Shown: positions 1-10,577 of the stretch, one piece after another
Layout: each line of letters starts with the position of its first letter
Position numbering within the stretch: position 1 is the first letter of the stretch
Assembly (NCBI GenBank): GCA_016098155.1
Contig: JAAAJB010000046.1
Location: 37,490 to 101,489 of the forward strand
Length of the DNA: 64,000 bases
Reading direction: 5' to 3'
Source of the DNA: Actinomortierella ambigua
Taxonomy: Eukaryota > Mortierellomycota > Mortierellomycetes > Mortierellales > Mortierellaceae
Made by a program: the position numbers and the translations under genes
The notes under the pieces: model-generated
Seen by the model: only the letters and a program-made list of their open reading frames with translations
What the model was told of the DNA's origin: nothing
The model's database searches: none

Positions 1-11
1 TTGGTCTGAAA

Positions 12-2878
12 ATGGCTATTGCCCATGGCCAAAAAAATAATTTGGCAGCTGCGAATGCCAAGCGAGGATCCGTGTCGGCAGCCGATACAGGAGGAGTAGG
101 GGCTGGGAGTCACTCCTCGCCCGGTCTGGGCATAAATCGTAGCAACGGCGGCGCTGGCATCGTCAAGTCTCATCATGGTAAGCTTTGTGTGCGTGCGTGT
201 GTGTGTGTTGTGTGTGTTTTGACTTTCTCAGCCAAGGACCCTGAACATGTGGTAGCAAAATCTGAGCACCCCACGGAGAATTATTGCCCACATGTTAATT
301 AACACCTTCCGCTTGTCCCAATGTCCACTCTTGTTCTCATCATGGACATTTTTTTAATAGCTCCTCGGCCAGGCGTCTCTGGTCGCCCTCGGCCTCACAT
401 TGTGCCGGAGCCAATCGTAGGAGCCTTCCCAGTGGGTCAGACGAAGACTCTGGATACTCTTGAGCATCAAGCCACTAACGGGACGTCAGCATCATCATCA
501 TCATCGTTGGCGCCTGTCTACAGTGACTCGACAGAGATGGCACAATCTATGGCACCATCTTCACCAGCACCACCACCAGCGCAGATGCCACAACAGGGGA
601 TGGAGGTGGTGGGAACAGCCCCGCATCATCAGCAATCACCAGCGACAACCAACACCAACACCACCACAGCAACATCAACGTCAACAACAACAACGTCAAC
701 AACACCGTCAGCGCTCAGCAACGCACTGTACCGGTTCAGTTTTTCATGGCCCCTGAATCACCAGGGCGCGGTGCGGGCGGAAGATTGGCAACCGACGTTA
801 TTGATGGACGAGATGTCACCGGGCGCGGGACCGTGTGTGTTGGAGACACAAGAGTTTTTCCATCAGCCGGATCAGACGCAGGTGTTTTATTTGGAGAAGC
901 AGTACACCGTCAAGGCATCGTTCCCGCGCAGTTTCTTCATGGTTATGGCTCAGCATAGTATCCGGCACTGTTGTGTGTTCCGGTTCCCAAGTGGAGAGAA
1001 ATGGTGGGGCGAACTGAGCGGCCTGCGCAAGGTAATGTGTTTATTGTCGTTTGTTGTTTTGGGGATGGAGGAGGGAGGTGATAGGGAGAGGGGGGGACGA
1101 GGAGGGAACCGTTGTGTTTCCATGGATATGCTAAGCACCATTACATGTGTTAATTCTGTGTTTTCTTTTCTTTTTTTTTTTCATTAGAGTACATATATTG
1201 AGTTTCGAGCAGAAGGATCAAACGAACAGTGGGAGTTGCATCTCAAGCCATCAAAGGATCGAAGGTAACAAGATGCAGTTCCTGATAGGCTCTCATGAAG
1301 AAAAGAGGGCGTACCGAGTTGGAGGTTGCGTGTTAACGTCCCTACTCTCTTTTGCACCAATAGCATGATCTTTGGTTACGTGATCAAGCATTCAGACATG
1401 GTCTCGTTCATCAACAACCAAAAGTACAGTATGCTCAGGGCACGGCGACTTCCTCTTGTGCTGGACCTGGATGACACCCTTGTACGACTTGTGGGTAACG
1501 GCGACAAGCGTTATGTCCCTGAGACTGAAGCAGCCAAAGGTATCGTGTTCACTTCCAAGAGGGTGTACCCGACACGGTTAAGGTGTATGTGTGGATCAAC
1601 CAGCTGAGATATTGACCATGGGCACCATCACTTTACGTCATCTGCCTATCCCTTTTTTTGGTTTGTTTTTTGATTTTTAGTTCCGAACCGCGTTAGGAGA
1701 CTTCGGGATGGACGCCAAGTGGTCCTGACGGAATATGTGGAAGAATTCCTGGAATGGGCGAGCCGGCTGTTTGATATTTCGGTGTGCTCCTTGGGAGAGC
1801 AGTCGTATGTTGACTTTGTCGCTGAGGTCTTGGACCCGCTACGCAACCGTATTCGAGGTGCGCGTTATTCGGCTCGCCAGGAATACGACTTTCTCAACGC
1901 CTCTCCACCGCCACCAGCGACATCTGCAGCAACAGGAGCCTTACCGAGCAGCGGTAACGCTGGTGTGCAGGATGCAATGTTGGCGGCCATGAGCAGTACC
2001 ATCGGCACCAACAGCAGCAGCAGCAGTAACAACGCGATCAGCAATAATACCAGTGCCAATACAGCCAATGCGACCGCGAATGGAGTGCCCAGCAGCAGTA
2101 GCAATAACAACAACAATGGCAACGTCAATGTGTCATCGATGACGACGGCTCAAATCACCAACGCAATGATCACCTCGAATCTGCCACCGACGCCACCGAA
2201 GGACCTGTTATCGCTCTACGCGTATTGTGCGGTGACGAGCCCTTCACCGGATGGACTACCGGAGATTGGCACGGGCTTTAGTCTTCCCTTGATTCTGGAT
2301 GACTTGACGCAGATGTGGCCACTGGAGCAGCATGACAATGTGATTGTCGTCAAGGAGAGCAAGACGGCACCTGTCTGGACTGTGAACCTGTTTCCCACGG
2401 TGCAGCATGTCCTGGGGACGGTCCATCAAGAGTTCTTCCGTGCGTACGATGCATGGGAGAGCGCTCGTCAGGCGGCCCTCCAGTCAATGATGATGCCGGC
2501 TAGTTCATCTTTAGCAGCAGCAAGTATGACGACAATCCCGACTACAGGGGGAGGTGGAGGAGGATCAGCTTCAGCAACAACAACACCCAACTCTATGGAG
2601 TTCAGCAACCATCACAACATCAACAGCAATACAGAGGCAACAACAACAACAACAGCAGCAGCAGCAACGACAACAACGACGGAGATGGTGCTGGATCGAC
2701 GGATACAGACGGCGGCCAAGACACAGTTCCTGAGCATGCCGGTGCCCTCGGCGATCGGATGTTACAAAGACTATTTGCGAGGGGTGTTGCGTGAGCAGAT
2801 TAGCAACCAGCCGTCGAACCAGCCTCCGCCACATCTGATCGCGACGGTGCAGCAGCAGCATCAACAACACCAGCAGAT

Positions 2879-2927
<49 letters not shown>

Positions 2928-3101
2928 GCGCAGGCGCAGGCGCAGGCTCAGGCTCAAGCTCAAGCTCAAGCTCAGGCACAAGCGCAGGCCCAGATGCAGG
3001 CCCAGATACAGTTACAGCAGCAGCAACAGCAGCAGCAGCAGCAGCAAGGGCCAACGCCATCGCCAACACCGCCACCACAACCTCCACATGCACCTCAATA
3101 A
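12..3101 (+). CDS. FCP1/SCP-like HAD phosphatase with large low-complexity inserts (5' end uncertain)
   Basis: Exons 12-177, 361-1031, 1188-1264, 1364-1539, 1681-3101; about 836 residues if the ATG at 12 is the start. The frame is open to base 1, so an upstream exon is possible. The HAD/FCP1 signature DLDDT sits at about residues 339-343. It is followed by an FCP1-like block (VEEFLEWA, then LGEQSYVDFVAEVLDP) and the second acidic motif LILDDLTQMW near 569. FCP1-homology enzymes are Mg-dependent Ser/Thr phosphatases, often acting on the RNA polymerase II C-terminal domain; that substrate is inferred. About 100 residues rich in S, N, A and T interrupt the catalytic domain at roughly 437-536. 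The C-terminus is a long poly-Gln and Ala-Gln tract. No BRCT domain is visible, so it is not a plain Fcp1. The N-terminal 300 residues are unfamiliar. Confidence 0.8.
2877..3049 (+). repeat. In-frame CAG and GCN-CAG coding repeat (poly-Gln, Ala-Gln dipeptides)
   Basis: A near-pure CAG run encodes poly-glutamine. It is followed by alternating Ala-Gln codons and then a second CAG run, all in the frame of the phosphatase gene. Such tracts vary in length between isolates through replication slippage. Confidence 0.9.
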
Positions 3102-3511
3102 GCTTCCTTTGCCTGCCCTCCCTTGGTTGACTCATAAAAAAAATAACCAATTTTTTTTTTTTTGTACCCCACGCATGTCTGAATTTTCTTTGTAAACTCT
3201 GGAGTGAATATCGTGTATATTTTGGCTATGAGGGTATGTTTGATCGCGATGGATGTGGAGGAGAAGAAGGTTGTCGTCAAGACTTTACAAATCACCAGTC
3301 TATCAAAGCAAGCTTGAACTTACCGAAAAAAGTAGCAGTCCTATCACGAGATTTTTGCTCTGGAACTCAAGAGAGAGAGGCTACCCAAATGTGGCCTTGG
3401 TTCCATTCCTCTCTCCTCACAGAAGATTCCACACCATTTTTTTTTCTTCCTTCCTTCACATCCCCTCCTTCTCCCCCTTTGTTGTTCTCCACTTTCTGAA
3501 CAGCAATAACA
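3102..3511. other. Intergenic spacer between phosphatase and DnaJ genes
   Basis: 410 bp with poly-A/T runs after the phosphatase stop and a pyrimidine-rich stretch (about 3427-3490) just before the DnaJ start codon. Such CT-rich leaders are common upstream of fungal start codons. I see no gene in it. Confidence 0.6.
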
Positions 3512-4461
3512 ATGACCGACTCTGACGAAGAAATTCCTAATTACTACGAGGTGTTATGTGTAGAGGCCTCGGCGACCAAGGACGACATCCGGAAGGCGTA
3601 CCGCCGCCAGGCGCTCCTTTTCCACCCCGACAAGATGAAGCCTCACATGCAGGACGAGGCTTCAAAACACTTTCAGGTCATTAACGAAGCCTACGCCGTG
3701 CTGTCCGATGGTAATTTTCTTCTCTTTCTTGTTGTTGTGTTTGTTCATTCATTCATTCATTCTCCTCTCTTTCTCTCCACTCTTGGCAACAATGGAGGGG
3801 GGGAAGGTGTACCTGTCTCTGCTGAGTCCGACTTTTTTTTTTTTTTTTTTTTACGTTTGTGTGGTCTGAGCACACTTTTTCCTGTAGGAAATGAGGGGCG
3901 AAATTTCTAGAACTGTGGAGAGGAGTCGTTAGTCACCTATTGTTCTGGGAGGCTGTGGGGGGGAGAGGGGTTATCCACAGAAACCAGCTGCTTGCCCCCC
4001 CCCACCCCCTCTCTGTCCAGAAGGGGGCGAACTAGATTGTTAACCCGTTTTATCTCTCTCTCGTCTGGTGTGTGTGGTGTACACTTTTTTTTTCTTTTCC
4101 TTCCTTCGTATTAGATACCAAGCGTGAGCTCTACGATCGCTACGGCGTAGAAGGCGTGCGCAAGGGCGGCAACCCCAACCCAGAGCCAGAGCCAAACGAC
4201 CTTTTCAACCACGCCTTCTTCCAGAACGGCTTTGCACCTCCACGGTCGCGGTCTAATCACCAACACTATCATCACCATCCTCATCCCAGCGACCCGAACG
4301 ATCATTATCAGCAGCATCACCATTATCACCATCACCATCATCATCAGCGACCCCATGATCCGTTTAGTATGCCTCCGTTTTTTGACTCGCCGTTTGGACA
4401 CCCTCTCCACACTGGCACCAATACCAGAACCAGCACTAGTAGCAGCAGTAGTAGTAGCAGC

Positions 4462-4492
<31 letters not shown>

Positions 4493-5520
4493 GCAGGAGG
4501 AGTAACGGTCGAAGCAGCCAGCGAGGCGGGTTCTCGGACCATCACGATCGACATATGCGAGCGTTCCACGACATGATGGGCATGAGCATGGGCATGGGCA
4601 TGGGTATGGGCATGGGTATGGATATGGGGATGGGCATGGGGATGGACCCGGGGTTCGGCAGCAGCTCCATGTTTCAAAGCATGCACAATGCACCGTCGAC
4701 CTCGGAGCGGCCCTCCTTGTTTGCTACCTCGCCCTTTGTCCAGCAGTTTGGGCCCGCGTCGACATCGTCGTTTTCCAGTTCGTTTTCTACCGGTTCAGGT
4801 AAATAGAAAAAAGGAACAAGAAAGAGGAAAGAGGAAAGAGGAGGAGGGGGGTATGATATCATCTCATATATTCTGTTTATTGACCTCTTTTTTCGTTCGA
4901 CCTCTTAAAAAAAAATAGGCCCAGGTGTACGATCACATACAACGCGGACAACAGTGGTGAATGGCCAACAAACAACAGTGACGGAGGAGGTGGACAACCA
5001 AGGAGTCAAGACAACAACCGTCGACGCTCCCGATGGCAGTCGGACTATCTACACCGATGACGGCGTCCGGGGCACGCAGCGCGTCCTGGTACAAGGAACC
5101 AGTCGGCCAGCGGCCACCACCCGGTCGTCGCTGCCGCCTGGTACGACGGCTCAGCGACCCATCTTTATCGAGGAGGAGGATCATGATCATCCTCACCACC
5201 GTGGAGCATTCCAACAACAACAGCAACAACAACAGCCATTTCAGCAACAACAACAGCCATTTCAGCAACAACAATTTCAGCAGCAACAGTCGTTCGAGGT
5301 GAATGGAAGTGGAGGGCCAGAATCGGATTTTATAGATATGAACGGCTATGATGCCTCGAACCCGATCGTACTCGATGATCCAGCCCATGCACCGGCACCA
5401 GCATCAGCATCAGCATCAGCACCACCGCCATTATCATCTTCAAGGCGAGGCGAGGCCACCCCACTCCACCATGCTCAGTATGGACAGGGCCAGACGCTTC
5501 GAGGCTCGTCCAAGAAATAA
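3512..5520 (+). CDS. J-domain co-chaperone, DNAJB6-like, with His/Gln/Gly-Met-rich tail
   Basis: Exons 3512-3710, 4115-4798, 4919-5520; 494 residues. An N-terminal J domain (about residues 9-75) has the HPD tripeptide (FHPDKMK) that stimulates Hsp70 ATPase, and ends [11 protein letters not shown] across the first intron. Downstream there are no zinc-finger repeats and no clear DnaJ C-terminal domain, so this is a class B/C J protein. Low-complexity blocks follow in order: His-rich, Ser then Asn runs, alternating Gly-Met, and a Gln-rich segment. A short J domain followed by G/F- and S/T-rich disorder recalls DNAJB6/B2, but orthology is not established. The stop overlaps an A-rich tract that contains AATAAA. 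It converges on the BRCT protein gene 146 bp away. Confidence 0.88.
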
Positions 5521-5666
5521 AAAAAAAAAAAAAAATTAAAAAAAGGGAATAATAAAAAATTCTTTTTATATAATCTGTTCATGTTCCATACCCATCCTCC
5601 AACTTTAGAAAAAAGAAAAAAAGAAAACATAAAAACAGCATTAAAAAAAATAGAATCCTCTTTCTT

Positions 5667-5894
5667 TCATTTTTTGCTCTTGGCTCGTGAGGCTCGAGAA
5701 CCTTTGGTTTTTGCGGAAGAAGCTGACGAACTTTGGGAAGCGGCAGACGAAGGTTGTGGCAGGATCGAAAAGCTAAATTTTTTTTGCGGGGAAGAGGGGG
5801 TCGCGTAAAAGGGAAAGATGATTAAAGTTTTGTCATAGAGGTGAGATGAAAGCTGACTATGAACAGAGAATGATGGAATTACTTCCGCAAACAG

Positions 5895-5955
<61 letters not shown>

Positions 5956-8900
5956 TTACGTTGTGAAATCAGCCGGCAAGTCCACTCGTTGTCGAAGAAT
6001 GGTCATGAGGACAAATTCCTTGGTCACGACATGGTAGCCTCTGTTGAAAAATTTGAGGCATTCTTTATACTCGGAGCACGATTTGTCGTCCATTCCAAGA
6101 ATCACGGTCGTCTCCTTATCGTCCTCGAAGGTTGGCTTTGTCTTTGGAAACTAAAACACCGATTTAGAGAAGGGGGACAATCAGTTCAGTCGTTAGTTTG
6201 TTAAAAACAGAAAAGAAGAGAGAAAGACAGAGAGCGTAGGAGAAAAAAAAAGTATATAATAGTTACCAGGCCACCCTCGTAGGTAATCAAGGCAGAGTAG
6301 TCATCAGAGAATTTAGAGTGGTTTTTAGCCGGTAGAAGGAGCTTGAACGTCAAACCAGTGAAAAACCCGACACGGTGGGTATCACAAGCTCGTTCGCGGG
6401 CCACACGCACCGATTCATGCATCCGAAAGCCATACTTTTCCTCCAGTGCGGGATCTGTTGCATAGTGTTGGACCATTGCTATATATACAAATTCGGGAAG
6501 GAGGCGGAGAGTTAGTAGATGGGAATGGGAAATAAGAAAACATTATGCTATTTCACCATGATGACAAAAAAAAATTAAAGACTTACGTTCCGAGAGGGCC
6601 TTCGCTGCCTTACAATCTGTGAGCCACTTAGTCAGCAGAACAGGGATGCCATACAAGACCGCATGGTAGAGCTTTTTCACGTTTCCAAAGTCATTCATCA
6701 AGACGACCTGCGCTTGTTCCAGGGTGTTCACTTGTACGCCGCGCAAGTTGACCAACTTATTGATGGCTGATTGATCGAATCTCACAGCGCCCGATAACAG
6801 CACCTTGGGCCTGCTCCAATCCGTCTTCTCCAACACTGTTGAAGGGTGACGCTGCATCCTCACTGGATTCGCCGTGCCTCCCGGAGACGATGGCGTCGAT
6901 TGCGACAATAGCGATAGGGCGGAGGAATCACGTTCAAGTGAGATTTGCGACCGTGTCCGCCGATAGCTTGTTGTTTGCTGTTGTGAGGTGTTCACCCACA
7001 TCGATACCGCCCGCTGGAGTACTCGCTGGCTAGATGAAGGCGTGCCTCTCATCTGCGGATCCTGTTGCTCCTGTGGCTCCTCTTGCTCGTGTTGCTCCTG
7101 TTGCTTTCCTGAAAGGGACTTTGCAGACGAGCTTCGACTGACTGCCCGCCTCCGTGACTTTGTCGCCCTGCCACTGTCTGGACTACCCTCAGATTCAGAC
7201 TCGGACTCGTGTGCTCGCTTGGGTGAGCAGCCTTGTCTTCCCTTGCGCGGTTTGCCTCGATCCTTGGCCATGTCCATGTCTACCATTTCGTCATCGTCAT
7301 CGTCATCATCATCGTGCTCGCTGGCTGGCTGTGGCCGTGCCCCTTTGGAGCTGCCTCTGCTGCTGCTTCCAGACGTTGACAACGATGAAAGCCCGTGAAG
7401 CCGATGGCTGACAACAAACGTAGTCGACTTTTCGAGCTGCATCGTCAGACTCTGGCTAACTGACGCCAATGTCGAGCCAATACTCGGATCCTGTTCTATC
7501 GCTATCATCTCTTCCTCCTCCTCCCCCTCCTCCCCTTGCTGCCGCTGCCGCTGTTGTTGTTGTTGAAGTTCCACCTGGCTGGCAGTCAGGGGTGAGCTAA
7601 AACCCAACTCCTTTAGGAGCTTCTCGTCATGGTTGTCGACAGATTTTCTATCCAAAGGCAAGCGCGCCGAAGACGATGAGGAGGAGGCAGAGGAAGGGGT
7701 CTTGGACTGGGACCCACCCACTTCGGGGCTCTCTCCCGAGTCGGTCTCTGGGAGTGACAGATCACCCTCAAACTCGTCCAAACTCCCTCCCTCCATCACC
7801 ACGGTTTGCTGCGAAAGCGATGACGGCAATGACGACGAGGCCAAGACAGTGGTAGTCTCCAGGGGCCTATTCTCCTCCTTCTCCTCCTCCTGAGTTGACT
7901 TGACAATACCCGTCTCCACTTCCGGACTCTTGTCCAACGACAATGGCGCCGACGACGGAATGGCTTCTGGTGTCTGAGGAATCACCTCCACCTGACTACT
8001 GGTCCCAGCGCTGAGAGGCTCCGGGTCGTTCGATACATGCACCGGTGTCGAGGGTATCCGTAACATTGGTCGTCGTACGGCCGGTAGCGGTACGCCTTGT
8101 GGTGTCAGTGACTCTTGCCTTTCGGCACCACTACCACCACCTCCTCGTCGTCCAGCCCCTTGCCCTGCCGCACTACGCTCATCATCACCATCATCATCAT
8201 CATCATCTTGGGTTGCCGCCACTTTGCTGTTAGAATCATCTCCTGTTGGATCACCTATCTCTTGCGTCTCCGCGACTCTGTTGTTAGAATCATCTCCCGT
8301 TAGCTCCAACTCTTGTGTCGCGACCGCCACCACCACTTTGCTCCTGGAATTGTCTCCCGTTAGATCTACCTCTCGTGTCGCCACTGCCGCCACTGCCACC
8401 ACCTTCACATTTTTGCTGGCATCGTCTGCTGCCGGCAGATCCGCCTCCTGTGTCGCCTGGACAAGCTCCTGTGTCGATTGGATAAGTTCCTGCGTCGATT
8501 GGACAAGCTCTTGCTCTTGTGAAGCCTTGAAGATGTCCTGGGTGATCTTGATCAGCCCGGGCGACACCTGCACGGGTTGGACATCCAGGGAAGAGGATGA
8601 CGGTTGTAGTGGTGGTGTTGCATCTAGTTCGGGTGTGGCCCCCAGAGGCTGCGTGGCCTCGTGTTCGTTCGGCGGCGCCTGGCTATCACTGGTATTACTA
8701 CTGCCACTGCTACCGTCACTGCTGTTGGCAAACGGGTCCAGGACCAGGGTCTGCGTTGGCCCATCATAGGGGGAGCTGGGTTCGCTGGAGATGGTCGTCT
8801 CGGCAGGGAAGGGCTGTGTAGGCTCCTGTGAATCGTCCACAGAGGAGAAAGAAGGAGGAAGAGGGGTAGGAGTGCGAGGACGTGCACCCTGAGGTCGATT

Positions 8901-10269
8901 GTAAGGAGGCGAGTTGATACGCGAGTTTTTTGAGGGCCCTGACCGGGAGGAAAGCGATAGTCGTATTGGTTGTGGTGGTGTGGTTGTTGCTGTTGTGACT
9001 TCTCGTGAGTGTGATGCTCGTGGTGGTGTTGAATCGAGCGGGGATGTTGGTGCCAGTTCTGGAGTGGATGTGGGTGCTTGAGCTGGTGCTGGGACCGATG
9101 CTGATGCGGACGACGATGCTACTGGGCCTGCCGGTGGTTGTGGAGCCACTTGAGGGCTGGTCAAGTCTGGCGGCAGCACATTTCCAAAGTCTCCAGAAGG
9201 TACGGTGCAGGGCGGCGAGTCTTCACGGCTAGTGTTGGATAAGAGGGAGAGGTTGGCTGAACGGAATCGGTGGTCGTTCCCGTCAATAGACTGAGTGGCT
9301 TCGGGATTGGGAAGAGTCATCTGGTAGCTTTCATCTCGCTGCCCACCACCATCGTGTTGGGTGCCAGGAACGACCTGTGAGGGTTCAAGGATCTGCCCAG
9401 TCGGCGAAATAAACTTCACTGTACAGCAGAGCACTCCGCCGGCCAGATATAGTTTCTATCATAAAACACATAGAAAAGGCCAGGTCAGGAGCTAGCTACT
9501 CATGTGGTTGTCTTTCCCGGCGGGATGCTGTTTGGAGCTCCTTCTACTTCAAAGGCCCGTCACTGGGACCCACGTACCACTCCTGGGTAAAGATGGTACC
9601 ATTTACCGAGTCTCATAGTGAATCCTCCTATCTTGCACTTTGACTTTAGTGGTGAAATTGACAATTACAATAAACAATATGGTTAGTAGTGTCAATCGAT
9701 GACAGACGGTATCTGACGAACAATACCCTTTCAAACAAAGCGTGACGATGACCCCCCTCCCTGCTCTCTCTCAGCCTCCCATGGAAATGATTCAGTTCAC
9801 CCACATTTGACTGTTCGGTCATGACAAAGACAATTGGGCCACCCTCATCCTTTTTTTTGATTTCGTCGTCTTTTTCGATTTCGGTTTCTATTGTGTGTCC
9901 GCGACAGCAGAGACAAATATGCGCAGATAATTAGGAGTTTTGGTTAGGCGCAACACTATATGCATGCAGACTGTACATTAGCACACACCCACACACATAC
10001 ACACACCCACGCACCCACACGCAAGCATCACATGTACCAATGGTGAGGTGATGGTCCTGAAGAAAGGGCCATGTCAAGGGAGCGTTGACCACACGTGCAT
10101 CTCTGCCTACGGTGGTTATGCCCTCGTAAAGGTCAACAGTTTGGGGCTCGCCTGTATTATCGACTCTCCTCGTAAACAGTCTCGCGATAAGCTTGTCACT
10201 GCGTAGACTCCTGGGTGGTGGACCCTGCTGCTGCCTGGGTGAATTCCGCTCAGGTGTGTGGGCAGACAT
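5667..10269 (-). CDS. FHA - SQ/TQ-rich - tandem BRCT protein, MDC1/Mdb1-like DNA damage mediator
   Basis: Exons, 5' to 3': 10269-10038, 9887-9805, 9643-9578, 9455-6587, 6478-6267, 6150-5960, 5772-5667; 1252 residues, all phases consistent. An FHA-like fold is spread over exons 1-4 (about residues 40-145): VGRD near its start, DHHLTI across the first junction, then GGFTMRLGKWYHLYPG and KLYLAGGVLCCTVKF. About 850 disordered residues rich in S, P, D and E follow, with many SQ/TQ sites, one TQPF and a TQE repeat block. Two BRCT domains close the protein (about 1009-1085 and 1115-1215), the first beginning VLLSGAVRFD and ending with the KWLTDC tryptophan motif. A basic 34-residue tail follows. In animal MDC1 and fission yeast Mdb1 this architecture reads phosphorylated histone H2A at DNA breaks; that role is inferred here. 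Confidence 0.85.
5898..5953. repeat. (CT)n dinucleotide microsatellite in an intron
   Basis: A 56-base uninterrupted CT repeat lies inside the last intron (5773-5959) of the BRCT protein gene. On the gene's strand it reads GA, immediately after the splice donor. Confidence 0.95.
8214..8560 (-). repeat. Coding repeat block of TQ motifs in the MDC1-like gene
   Basis: On the minus strand this stretch encodes successive STQEL, STQEL and ATQEA motifs. These are followed by three related modules of roughly 18-22 residues built on ATQ(E) and LTGDDSN. Similarity is visible at DNA level as well (recurrent forward-strand TCTCCCGTTAG and TAGAATCATCTCC), so the modules arose by tandem duplication. Confidence 0.85.
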
Positions 10270-10577
10270 GGGAGTCAATTGGAGGGGGGAATGAAGGGGG
10301 GGGGAACAAAGTGGGGGTGGGGGGGAATTGTAATTGCGAGAAGAATGTGAAGAATAAAAAAGACACGTCCAATTGCCACCATTTTTTTTAAAGCTCCAAA
10401 ACGAGTTAAGCTCTGTATGCTGGAGGGTTCCCTCCATACCCCTCTTCTTCTACCAGAGCCTGTTTGACTACGCTGATGATGCGGTACTAATGTTGTTGTT
10501 GTTTTTTATATGCGAAAAAAAATCCTTGTAACAATGAAATAAAAGAAGGCTCTACCCTCGCTTGTTCCTCGCTATCC
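10270..10577. other. Intergenic spacer upstream of the MDC1-like gene
   Basis: 308 bp between the MDC1-like start and the FOL1 stop, with G-runs (about 10290-10325) and no coding sequence that I can recognise. It must hold the promoter of the MDC1-like gene and the FOL1 3' end. Confidence 0.6.

Noticed and set aside
2571..3150. Minus-strand frames of poly-Leu and poly-Ala opposite the FCP1-like gene
   Set aside because: These are reverse readings of the CAG/CAA repeat that codes poly-Gln in the real gene.
9434..9455. Start of the BRCT protein at a GTG within the large exon
   Set aside because: An upstream ATG at 10269 with three more exons joins in frame and completes an FHA-like domain, which is a better explanation than a non-ATG start.
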